The notes under the pieces are model-generated. The model saw only the letters and a list, made by a program, of their open reading frames with translations. It searched no databases and was not told the origin of the DNA. A DNA stretch of 7,598 nucleotides from an uncultured Ruminococcus sp. (GTDB taxonomy: Bacteria > Bacillota_A > Clostridia > Oscillospirales > Acutalibacteraceae): NCBI GenBank assembly GCA_902773395.1, contig CACYEJ010000190.1:1-7598 (forward strand), in the 5' to 3' direction. Position numbers and translations under genes: made by a program. Positions within the stretch are counted from its first letter, which is position 1, and every line of letters begins with the position of its first letter. Positions 1-5,939 of the stretch are shown here, in pieces.

Positions 1-399
1 AAACCGATATTTGTTCTTTCGGGCAGACCTTACCATGTAGATCCGGAAATTAACCACGGCATTGACAGAATGATAGCAAGCTTTGGCGTTGCGATTGTGA
101 CTGAGGACAGCGTTAGCTATAAGGTGGAGAAGTTCCCGACAACAGTGCTTAATCAGTGGACTTACCATTCGAGATTATATGCAGCGGCTAAGTATATCGG
201 AGATAAGCCAAATATGAATCTCGTGCAGTTGGTATCGTTTGGCTGCGGAGTAGATGCTATTACCACAGATGAAGTAAGAGATATACTCGAAAAAGAGGGG
301 AAAATCTACACGCAGATTAAGATTGACGAGATTACAAATCTTGGCGCGGTGAAAATCAGAATAAGATCACTGCTTGCTGCTATTGGTGAAGAAAAGTAA
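1..399 (+). CDS. Acyl-CoA dehydratase activase / DUF2229-type protein, C-terminal fragment
   Basis: The frame is open from base 1, so this is the last 132 residues of a gene that begins upstream of the window. The motif [15 protein letters not shown] (fragment residues 8-22) and the later [14 protein letters not shown] with its single Cys (residue 82) are typical of the DUF2229/COG3580 part of 2-hydroxyglutaryl-CoA dehydratase activator-related proteins. The ending [20 protein letters not shown] is also typical. Relatives combine ASKHA-type ATPase activase domains with this region and are thought to drive ATP-dependent electron transfer through iron-sulfur clusters. The ATPase part cannot be seen here, and the substrate is unknown. 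The gene ends 34 bp before the next one, which carries the companion domain, so the two are almost certainly cotranscribed. The family call is firm; the metabolic role is inference. Confidence 0.85.
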   Translation, partial: KPIFVLSGRPYHVDPEINHGIDRMIASFGVAIVTEDSVSYKVEKFPTTVLNQWTYHSRLYAAAKYIGDKPNMNLVQLVSFGCGVDAITTDEVRDILEKEGKIYTQIKIDEITNLGAVKIRIRSLLAAIGEEK

Positions 400-433
400 T
401 ATATTAAGTTAAGAATAGAAAGGACAGACATTT

Positions 434-1750
434 ATGGCTAAACTTGAATATGACAAGACGGGTCGTCTGTTGTTTACAAAGGAGATGAAAGAGGAGTATA
501 CAATTCTCTTGCCAATGATGGCTCCCATTCATTTCAATATAATCAGAAATGTTTTTACCCACTACGGTTATAAAACGATTTTGCTCGATACAGAGGGACC
601 TGAAATTGCACAGGTTGGTCTAAAGTATGTTCATAACGATACCTGCTATCCGGCTCTTCTTGTAATCGGTCAGTTTATACACGCGCTTCAAAGCGGAAAG
701 TACGATGTTCACAGAACCGCTTTGATGATTACACAGACGGGCGGCGGCTGTCGTGCTTCTAATTATATTCATCTGCTAAGAAAGGCGCTTGCAAAAGCCG
801 GATTTGAATATGTGCCGGTTATCTCGCTTAATCTTTCCGGTCTGGAGAAGAACAGCGGCTTTACTCTTACAGTGCCTATGATAAGACGTATGGCGGCAGG
901 TCTTGTGTACGGCGATTCCCTAATGCTTCTTAGAAATCAGACTCAGCCGTATGAGTACAACGTTGGCGAGGCTCAGCGGCTAGTGGATAAATGGGTAGAA
1001 ACCCTTTCGGAGCAGTTCGCAAAGGGTAAGGGTTTCACCGCAAAAGAGATAGATAAAAACCTTGACGATATCGCAAAGTCCTTTACAGAGATAAAAATTA
1101 ATAAGATTCCTAAAATTAGAGTGGGAGTAGTAGGTGAGATATACGTTAAGTACGCTGCACTCGGCAATAATAATCTTGAAAGATTCTTGGCGGAGCAGGG
1201 CTGCGAGGTCAATCTGCCCGGAATAATGGGATTCATGCTGTTTAAGGTGGATAACCGATTGGAGGATATTAAGCTTTACGGCGGCAATAGGGTAAAGTAT
1301 AACATTGTTAATATGCTCATGAATTACTTTACAAAGCTTGAAGCAAGCTTGATTGAGAGTGTGAAAAGATACGGATTTGTTCCGCCGTCTGCATATGTTC
1401 ACACAAAATCATTGGTTGACGGCGTAATCGGTTTTGGCAGCAAAATGGGCGAAGGCTGGCTGCTTACTGCGGAAATGCTTGAGCTAACAGAAGCCGGTTA
1501 TGGTAATATTGTTTGCGCGCAGCCGTTTGGTTGTTTGCCTAATCATATCAACGGAAAGGGTATGATTAGAAAGATTAAGAGTATTGACGATAGAGCAAAT
1601 ATTGTTGCTATTGACTATGACCCCGGCGCGCCGAGAGTTAATCAGGAGAACAGAATTAAACTTATGCTTGCGGTTGCAAGGGAGAACCTGAACAAAGAGT
1701 TGGAATCAGCACAGAACTCTGAGAAATCTAAAGAGGCGGTAACTGCTTAA
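434..1750 (+). CDS. 2-hydroxyacyl-CoA dehydratase-related protein (COG3581 type)
   Basis: A 438-residue cytosolic protein with no signal peptide or membrane segment. The start is set by AGAAAGGA at 417-424 before the ATG. Family hallmarks run in order: HNDTCYPA (Cys71), TQTGGGCRASNY (Cys106), GEIYVKYAALGNNNLERFL (235-253), QPFGCLPNHI (Cys367, with Cys361 just before) and AIDYDPGAPRVNQENRIKLM (392-411). The conserved cysteines are candidate [4Fe-4S] ligands, as in the HgdB/BcrC-like fold of 2-hydroxyacyl-CoA dehydratases and double-cubane cluster proteins. In many Clostridia this region is the C-terminal third of one giant protein fused to the activase and DUF2229 regions. Here it is a separate gene directly after the DUF2229 gene. 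The physiological substrate is not known for this branch, and dehydratase activity should not be assumed. The tail after about residue 420 is polar and probably disordered. Confidence 0.87.
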   Translation: MAKLEYDKTGRLLFTKEMKEEYTILLPMMAPIHFNIIRNVFTHYGYKTILLDTEGPEIAQVGLKYVHNDTCYPALLVIGQFIHALQSGKYDVHRTALMITQTGGGCRASNYIHLLRKALAKAGFEYVPVISLNLSGLEKNSGFTLTVPMIRRMAAGLVYGDSLMLLRNQTQPYEYNVGEAQRLVDKWVETLSEQFAKGKGFTAKEIDKNLDDIAKSFTEIKINKIPKIRVGVVGEIYVKYAALGNNNLERFLAEQGCEVNLPGIMGFMLFKVDNRLEDIKLYGGNRVKYNIVNMLMNYFTKLEASLIESVKRYGFVPPSAYVHTKSLVDGVIGFGSKMGEGWLLTAEMLELTEAGYGNIVCAQPFGCLPNHINGKGMIRKIKSIDDRANIVAIDYDPGAPRVNQENRIKLMLAVARENLNKELESAQNSEKSKEAVTA

Positions 1751-1754
1751 AAAT

Positions 1755-1786
1755 AAACCATCTGATATTCTTATCAGATGGTTTTT
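1755..1786 (+). terminator. Intrinsic terminator of the dehydratase-related genes
   Basis: A perfect 13-bp stem, AAACCATCTGATA at 1755-1767 paired with TATCAGATGGTTT at 1772-1784, has a 4-nt loop (TTCT) and runs into a T tract (1782-1786). It lies 5 bp after the stop codon. The reverse strand is also followed by a T-rich stretch, so it may back up termination of the convergent abi/RNA transcript. Confidence 0.92.
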
Positions 1787-1791
1787 AAAAT

Positions 1792-1859
1792 AAAAAAGGA
1801 GGAGCCAGATTACTCCGACTCCTCCAAGTGTGAGTCCGCAAACGCACACCCCAATTACT
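1792..1859 (-). ncRNA. Small structured RNA next to the Abi gene, candidate RNA antitoxin
   Basis: Read on the minus strand, a strong promoter (1866-1894) predicts a transcript beginning near 1859 and ending at the T run 1797-1792, about 68 nt. It has no credible ORF. It folds into two hairpins. The first pairs GTGTG (1849-1845) with CACAC (1832-1828) around a GC-rich internal loop. The second pairs GGAGGAG (1825-1819) with CTCCTCC (1804-1798) around a 14-nt loop, and serves as the terminator. GACTC in the loop side of hairpin 1 (1836-1832) is complementary to GAGTC (1821-1817) at the base of hairpin 2, so an alternative pairing or pseudoknot is possible. It starts 38 bp after the stop codon of the abi gene on the same strand. 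AbiF proteins are reported to be stably associated with a conserved ncRNA acting as antitoxin, and this is the natural candidate. The existence of a small RNA is well supported by promoter and terminator; its antitoxin role is inference. Confidence 0.72.
1798..1825 (-). terminator. Intrinsic terminator of the small RNA and probably of the abi gene
   Basis: On the minus strand a 7-bp G/C-rich stem, GGAGGAG with CTCCTCC, is followed immediately by six T (1797-1792). On the plus strand the hairpin is followed by AAGTG, not a T run, so it works only for minus-strand transcripts. No other terminator lies between the abi stop codon and this hairpin, so it should also end abi read-through. Confidence 0.85.
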
Positions 1860-1865
1860 AATTAT

Positions 1866-1894
1866 ATTATACCATAAAACAGTCAAAAATGCAA
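1866..1894 (-). promoter_or_regulatory. Sigma-A-type promoter for the small RNA
   Basis: On the minus strand TTGCAT (1894-1889) is the -35, followed by a 17-bp spacer and a perfect TATAAT (1871-1866). The -35 begins 4 bp after the abi stop codon, so the small RNA has its own promoter in addition to any read-through from abi. This would let RNA be made in excess over abi mRNA, as expected for an RNA antitoxin. Confidence 0.8.
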
Positions 1895-1897
1895 TAT

Positions 1898-2878
1898 TTA
1901 AATAAAATTTTTTAATAAATTCATTCGTGAGCTTAAATCGGAATGTATGACAATTCTAGAAACGTTGGGGTTGACATTCTTCTTGTATTCCTCAACGATA
2001 TTTTCAAACTCTCTTATAAAAGCCTTAATCTCTGTTTTGGTTAATTTTAGCAGTTTTAAATAGAAACACATCAGTATCATATAATCTCCAATGGTGTTGA
2101 AATTAATATATGGCAAACCAATTTCGGATTGCAGACACATTTTCATGGATTTTGTGGGCTCAATATTTCTAAATCTAGTATCAAATACAACTGAATTATG
2201 TGCGATTGCATTTCTTAGATCTTTTAAGGTATATATATATTTATAAACCAATTCCCTGTTTGTATCACTTGAAACATTAAGTCCAAGTTTTTTTGATATA
2301 TCATCTCGCACGTCATATGTTAAACAAGAAAGTAAATAACCAAAATCTCCCATGGTTAGTATTTCGAACAATGCCCATATTGGTACATCGGAATAATTAT
2401 TGTTGTCATAAAAATGAGTTATTTTTGGATTATTTGCCTTATATGCCTTTGCAAGATTATTCTGAATTGAATTTTGTAGATTTAGTTTGTTTTGTTGAAA
2501 TTTTTTTCTCTCGTTTAATCGAGTACCAGGTGGTGCGTTGTTATAGCTGCTGACTACTGTACGGTAGATATCTTGTAAACATTCAGAGTTAGCCTTTTCT
2601 AAAATACTTTCCAGTGCAATGTTTTTCAGTGCAGTTTCAATGAACATTATTTTTCCGTAAAAAAGTGACTTTAGTTTTGTGTCATATTCAATGGTAGCAT
2701 ATATTTCTTTATATGATGAAAAGGGAATTTTGTTTTGCGAATTTTGAAAAAACCTATACCCTTTATATCCGTGATAATAACCGGTATTTCTCAATTTGTT
2801 TTTTTGTGCGGAGCCTGAAATACTAATTCCATTCTCACGCAAATGTCTCATCAAACCATCAGTTGTTTTATAGCTCAA
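1898..2878 (-). CDS. Abi_2-family (AbiD/AbiF-like) abortive-infection protein with HEPN RNase motif
   Basis: The chosen start is TTG at 2878-2876, giving 326 residues. A GTG three codons upstream lies inside the ribosome binding site AGAGGTG (2891-2885) and is unlikely to be used. Numbering here is from that GTG. The family shows in NTGYYHGYKGYRFF (34-47, the usual GYYRLSGY-like block), IEYDTKLKSLFYGKIMFIE (66-84) and the hallmark PIWALFEILTMGDFGYLL (169-186). The RX4H motif RNAIAH (Arg225-His230) in LKDLRNAIAHNSVVFD is the canonical HEPN ribonuclease signature. No equally clear second RX4-6H is visible in the N-terminal half. It is a soluble protein of normal family length. Abi_2 proteins stop phage spread, and AbiF is described as a HEPN toxin held in check by an adjacent RNA and as the likely ancestor of Cas13. 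The gene is visibly AT-richer than its neighbours and convergent to the upstream operon, suggesting acquired defence DNA. Family is firm; the AbiF rather than AbiD subgroup is a guess supported by the RNA next door. Confidence 0.87.
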   Translation of the reverse strand: MSYKTTDGLMRHLRENGISISGSAQKNKLRNTGYYHGYKGYRFFQNSQNKIPFSSYKEIYATIEYDTKLKSLFYGKIMFIETALKNIALESILEKANSECLQDIYRTVVSSYNNAPPGTRLNERKKFQQNKLNLQNSIQNNLAKAYKANNPKITHFYDNNNYSDVPIWALFEILTMGDFGYLLSCLTYDVRDDISKKLGLNVSSDTNRELVYKYIYTLKDLRNAIAHNSVVFDTRFRNIEPTKSMKMCLQSEIGLPYINFNTIGDYMILMCFYLKLLKLTKTEIKAFIREFENIVEEYKKNVNPNVSRIVIHSDLSSRMNLLKNFI

Positions 2879-2884
2879 TTGTCT

Positions 2885-2891
2885 CACCTCT
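2885..2891 (-). promoter_or_regulatory. Ribosome binding site that selects the TTG start of the abi gene
   Basis: On the minus strand AGAGGTG ends 6 nt before TTG at 2878. The only other in-frame candidate, GTG at 2887, overlaps this site and has no separate Shine-Dalgarno. The ATG at 2897 is in another frame and stops after nine codons. A weak TTG start could keep toxin synthesis low. Confidence 0.7.
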
Positions 2892-2914
2892 TTTCATGGC
2901 TATGATATATAAAT

Positions 2915-2943
2915 ATTATATTACTTTTATTATTCGAAATCAA
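2915..2943 (-). promoter_or_regulatory. Sigma-A-type promoter of the abi gene
   Basis: On the minus strand TTGATT (2943-2938), a 17-bp spacer and TATAAT (2920-2915) precede the abi start, giving a predicted transcription start near 2908 and a leader of about 30 nt. A further TTGACA lies upstream (2965-2960), but the sequence 17 bp beyond it, TGATTT, is a poor -10. Confidence 0.72.
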
Positions 2944-2950
2944 GCAAGTG

Positions 2951-3090
2951 TAAATTTTTTGTCAAAAAATATACATATAATTTTACATGAATAATAAAGA
3001 AAACTAAAAAATCCTTGCTATCATTCCTAACATAAAAATGCCACGAATTTAATCATATAAATTTTTTGTTAATGAGAATAAAGAAAAACT
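2951..3090. repeat. Degenerate direct repeat in the AT-rich spacer between abi and minD
   Basis: The stretch from the abi start (2878) to the minD start (3281) holds no credible gene; it contains the divergent promoters and this repeat. TAAATTTTTTGTCAA (2951-2965) recurs as TAAATTTTTTGTTAA (3058-3072, 14 of 15 identical). ATGAATAATAAAGAAAACT (2987-3005) recurs as ATGAGAATAAAGAAAAACT (3072-3090). The two parts keep their order in both copies, though the first copy has about 21 extra bases between them. It may be an old duplication at the edge of the abi insertion, a regulatory duplication, or chance in AT-rich DNA. Confidence 0.4.
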
Positions 3091-3178
3091 TGCATAATTT
3101 ATGTGAAACGTGCGTGTTTATTATTCAAATTGCCTATTAATTGGGGTAGAAGTTTGTATATAAATTTTTCTAATTCCT

Positions 3179-3207
3179 TTGACGGATTGATGAAAATATG
3201 TTAAAAT
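3179..3207 (+). promoter_or_regulatory. Promoter of the minD-mgsA-hisS operon
   Basis: TTGACG (3179-3184), a 17-bp spacer and TAAAAT (3202-3207) form a good sigma-A-type promoter, with a predicted start near 3214. This leaves a leader of about 67 nt before the minD ATG. No terminator or other strong promoter is visible between the three downstream genes. Confidence 0.72.
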
Positions 3208-3280
3208 AGAATATGGGAATTTGGATAGTTTGATATTATCGGAACTATGCGTTTTTTGTACAGTGAAAAGAAGGGTTGCA

Positions 3281-4018
3281 ATGAAAGATATAATTGTGAT
3301 CGCCTCAGGTAAAGGAGGCACGGGTAAATCTACTGTTACAGTCGGCTTGGGTACAGTGCTTGCGAACGAGGGCTATAAGGTCCTGCTGATTGATTGCGAC
3401 AGCGGTATGCGTGGTCTGGATATTATGCTCGGAATTACTCAGAATCTTGTGTTCGATATTGCTGATGCAGTGAGCGGAAGCTGTACGGTGGAGAATACCG
3501 TATATCCATGCCCAGGGAAAAAAGGTCTGTTCTTAATGCCGGCTCCGCTCAATGCATATGATGAGATTGCTCCTCAGGTGCTTGGGCAGCTTGTGGAGGG
3601 CGTTGCCGATATTTTTGATTATGTGATTATCGACTCTCCGGCAGGCGTGGGCAGCGGATTTGAGGCGGCTGCTTTTCCGGCTAATAGGGCTTTGGTTGTG
3701 GTGAATACGGAGCCTACAAGTATTCGTGGCGGACAGTATGTTTCAAATAAGCTTCGTGCCTGCGGAATTGACAATATTCGTCTTGTGGTAAATCGCTTTA
3801 ATAAAAGTACATTTTGGAAAATGGGTCTTTATGAGGACCTTGACGAGATTATTGATATTACATCTTTGCAGCTTATAGGTATTATTCCTGAGGATTATTC
3901 ACTGGCAGCGTCTATTCAGTCAGGTAAAAGCGGAGATCTTTCTTGCCCGGCTATGAAAACATTGGCGAGAATTTCCGCAAGATTACAGGGGAGATTGGAA
4001 CCTCTTCTCATCAAATAA
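3281..4018 (+). CDS. minD: MinD-like septum-site-determining ATPase
   Basis: A 245-residue ParA/MinD-family ATPase. The start is the ATG preceded by AGAAGGG (3269-3275); an upstream in-frame ATG at 3221 has no binding site and would add residues unlike the family. The deviant Walker A motif is GKGGTGKST (10-18, with signature Lys11 and Lys16). It is followed by LLIDCDSGMRGLDIMLG (35-51), equivalent to MinD LLIDADIGLRNLD, and by IIDSPAGVGSGF (116-127, switch II). IIPEDYSLAASIQSG (201-215) matches the MinD IPED region. The C-terminal ARISARLQGRLEPLLIK (229-245) is basic and amphipathic, consistent with a membrane-targeting helix. MinD binds membrane as an ATP dimer and recruits MinC to block FtsZ rings near the poles. 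The next gene, mgsA, also follows min genes in many Clostridia, supporting MinD over other ParA relatives. No minC or minE is visible beside it. Confidence 0.78.
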   Translation: MKDIIVIASGKGGTGKSTVTVGLGTVLANEGYKVLLIDCDSGMRGLDIMLGITQNLVFDIADAVSGSCTVENTVYPCPGKKGLFLMPAPLNAYDEIAPQVLGQLVEGVADIFDYVIIDSPAGVGSGFEAAAFPANRALVVVNTEPTSIRGGQYVSNKLRACGIDNIRLVVNRFNKSTFWKMGLYEDLDEIIDITSLQLIGIIPEDYSLAASIQSGKSGDLSCPAMKTLARISARLQGRLEPLLIK

Positions 4019-4068
4019 ATTATTACAATTTGTCTAACATCAAAAATTATATTAGGGAGGAAATAATT

Positions 4069-4470
4069 ATGAATATTGCGTTGATAGCTCATGATGCAAA
4101 GAAAGAACTTATGGTGCAGTTTTGTATTGCATATTGCGGAATATTAAGCAGGCATAACCTCTGTGCAACAGGTACAACAGGAAAAATCGTATCGGAAACA
4201 ACAGGCTTGAAGATTGTAAAATATCTTTCGGGCTCTCAGGGCGGCGGTCAGCAGATTAAAGCGAAAATCGGCTGCGAAGAGGTGGATATGCTTTTGTTCT
4301 TCAGAGATCCGCTCAATCCTAAGCCGCATGAGCCTAACGATATGGATTTGCTCAGAATATGCGATATGCACAATATCCCCGTTGCTACCAATATTGCAAC
4401 GGCTGAGGTGCTTATTCATGGCTTGGAGCGTGGAGACCTCGATTGGCGTGACGTTATGCGTCGTCATTGA
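4069..4470 (+). CDS. mgsA: Methylglyoxal synthase homologue with altered catalytic residues
   Basis: A 133-residue protein, slightly shorter than E. coli MgsA (about 152). It starts at the ATG after a strong GGGAGG (4055-4060), 50 bp after minD. Family motifs are present: LIAHDAKK (5-12, His8 equivalent to E. coli His19), ATGTTGK (33-39, phosphate-binding loop), SGSQGGGQQ (54-62), FFRDPLNPKPHEP (77-89, with Asp80 and His87) and NIPVATNIATAEVLI (102-116). The enzyme converts dihydroxyacetone phosphate to methylglyoxal plus phosphate, a bypass of lower glycolysis that relieves sugar-phosphate stress. Oddly, the residue aligned with the catalytic Asp71 of E. coli is Gly60 (GGGQQ instead of GGDQQ), and Asp101 aligns with Asn90 (PHEPN instead of PHDPD). 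Family membership is clear; normal catalytic activity is uncertain. It is cotranscribed with minD and hisS. Confidence 0.85.
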   Translation: MNIALIAHDAKKELMVQFCIAYCGILSRHNLCATGTTGKIVSETTGLKIVKYLSGSQGGGQQIKAKIGCEEVDMLLFFRDPLNPKPHEPNDMDLLRICDMHNIPVATNIATAEVLIHGLERGDLDWRDVMRRH

Positions 4471-4523
4471 TTCGCCGCATTTGGTTTTTAGGAAAAGCAA
4501 AGTATTTCGGAGGAAAGAATGAT

Positions 4524-5840
4524 ATGGGAGTTTTAACAAAGAAGGTCAAGGGCGCGGAGGATATCTTGCCTGTTGACAGCTATAAGTGGCAGTTTGTTGA
4601 GAATGTGATGAAAAAAGAAGCTGAGTGCTTCGGCTTTAAGGAAATCCGCACACCTGTGTTTGAACATACTATGCTGTTTAACAGAAGTGTCGGAGAAACA
4701 ACAGACGTTGTTCAGAAAGAAATGTATACTTTTGATACCAAAGGCGGAGAAAGCATTACTCTTCGTCCTGAGGGTACGGCAGGCGCTGCGAGAGCGTATC
4801 TCGAACACGCTCTTTATAATGACGGCTTGCCTGTTAAAGCGTACTATCTGCTTAGCTGCTATCGTTATGAGAAAGCTCAGGCAGGCAGACAAAGAGAGTT
4901 TCACCAGTTTGGTATGGAAACCTACGGCGCAGCGGACGCTAAGGCTGATGCTGAGATGATATGCGCTGCTTCCAGTATTTTTGACAGACTGGGTGTTGAA
5001 AACATTAATCTTGAAATTAATTCTATCGGCTGTAAAAACTGCCGAAAGGATTACACTGCGGCATTGAAGAATTACTTTGAGAGTCATAAATCGGAGCTTT
5101 GTCCTACTTGCCTTTCAAGGCTTGACAGAAACCCGATGAGAATTCTCGATTGTAAAAATGAAAGCTGCAAGGTTATTGCTAAGGACGCTCCAACAGTTTT
5201 ACAGTATATCTGCGGCGATTGTTCTGAACACTTTGATAAAGTAAAAACATTCCTTAACGCTGCGGACGTTGAGTATACCGTGAACCCCACAATCGTTAGA
5301 GGACTTGATTATTACACACGCACTGTGTTTGAATTTGTAACGGACTGCATAGGCGCGCAGAGTACTGTTTGCGGCGGCGGACGTTATGACGGTCTGATTG
5401 AGGAGTTGGGTGGACAGCCTACGCCGTCGCTTGGTTTTGCAATGGGCATTGAGAGATTGCTTATGGTGCTTGATGCGCAGAATATCGAGATACCTAAGCC
5501 GTCAACCTGTGACCTGTACATTGCCGCTTTGGGCGATGACGCTGAGGTTAGGGCGTTCAGTTTGATTAAGGAACTGAGAGAAGCGTCACTTATTGCGGAA
5601 GGCGATATAGTGGGCAGAGGATTGCGGGCTCAGATGAAGTATGCCAATAAGATTGGCGCGAAATTTAGCATGGTTATCGGTGATGATGATATCTCGAAGA
5701 ATTCCGCTAAGGTCAAGAATATGTCTGTTAAGGGCGAAGAATTCGAAGTGCCGCTTGACGAGAATTTTTTGAATAGCTTTCTTGAAAAGTATTTGGAGTA
5801 TTATCATAAAACTATTTCAATGTCGTTTGATAACAATTAA
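4524..5840 (+). CDS. hisS: Histidine-tRNA ligase (HisRS)
   Basis: A 438-residue class II aminoacyl-tRNA synthetase that charges tRNA-His with histidine in the cytosol. The start is the ATG 10 nt after GGAGG (4509-4513); the upstream in-frame ATG at 4467 overlaps the mgsA end and adds non-family residues. Visible motifs are TLRPEGTAG (79-87, motif 2), YRYEKAQAGRQREFHQFG (113-130), the histidine-specific RGLDYYTRTVFE (259-270), GGGRYDGL (284-291) and GFAMGIERL (304-312, motif 3). The C-terminal anticodon-binding domain covers about 327-420. A clostridial-type insertion between the catalytic blocks carries four cysteine pairs: Cys170/173, 193/196, 210/215 and 230/233, plausibly binding zinc. Length is normal. 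It lies 53 bp after mgsA with no terminator between, so it belongs to the minD operon. The usual downstream partner aspS is absent; a hairpin follows instead. Confidence 0.96.
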   Translation: MGVLTKKVKGAEDILPVDSYKWQFVENVMKKEAECFGFKEIRTPVFEHTMLFNRSVGETTDVVQKEMYTFDTKGGESITLRPEGTAGAARAYLEHALYNDGLPVKAYYLLSCYRYEKAQAGRQREFHQFGMETYGAADAKADAEMICAASSIFDRLGVENINLEINSIGCKNCRKDYTAALKNYFESHKSELCPTCLSRLDRNPMRILDCKNESCKVIAKDAPTVLQYICGDCSEHFDKVKTFLNAADVEYTVNPTIVRGLDYYTRTVFEFVTDCIGAQSTVCGGGRYDGLIEELGGQPTPSLGFAMGIERLLMVLDAQNIEIPKPSTCDLYIAALGDDAEVRAFSLIKELREASLIAEGDIVGRGLRAQMKYANKIGAKFSMVIGDDDISKNSAKVKNMSVKGEEFEVPLDENFLNSFLEKYLEYYHKTISMSFDNN

Positions 5841-5863
5841 AAAATGTGAATCTTAATAAGCGA

Positions 5864-5905
5864 TTGTACAGTGAGTTTTGTTATTCACTGTACAATATTA
5901 TTTAT
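5864..5905 (+). terminator. Hairpin after hisS, probable intrinsic terminator
   Basis: TTGTACAGTGA (5864-5874) pairs perfectly with TCACTGTACAA (5885-5895), an 11-bp stem around a 10-nt T-rich loop, 23 bp after the hisS stop. The tail (TATTATTTAT) is T-rich but broken by A, so termination may be moderate. The downstream small membrane protein gene could receive some read-through. Confidence 0.65.
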
Positions 5906-5939
5906 AGGTTGCTGTGAGAGATAATAGAGGAGTGCAATT

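Noticed and set aside
980..1402. Minus-strand open frames inside the dehydratase-related gene (973-1236, 980-1402)
   Set aside because: They lie wholly opposite a well-conserved gene, lack binding sites and give no recognisable protein.
1792..1860. Small toxin peptide gene on the plus strand opposite the small RNA, as in type I toxin-antitoxin pairs
   Set aside because: The plus strand has GGAGGAG but no start codon at a usable distance and no hydrophobic short ORF; the nearest GTG is followed at once by a stop.
2293..2553. Plus-strand frame opposite the abi gene
   Set aside because: Opposite a conserved Abi_2 frame, AT-driven, no binding site or recognisable product.
3221..3280. Upstream extension of MinD starting at ATG 3221
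   Set aside because: No binding site, and the added residues do not resemble the MinD N-terminus; the ATG at 3281 has AGAAGGG and begins the family-typical sequence.
3943..4068. Upstream extension of MgsA into the minD 3' end
   Set aside because: A strong GGGAGG sits right before ATG 4069, and MgsA homology begins there.
4533..5807. Several open frames on both strands within hisS
   Set aside because: Shadows of the hisS reading frame; no Shine-Dalgarno sites and no family-like motifs.
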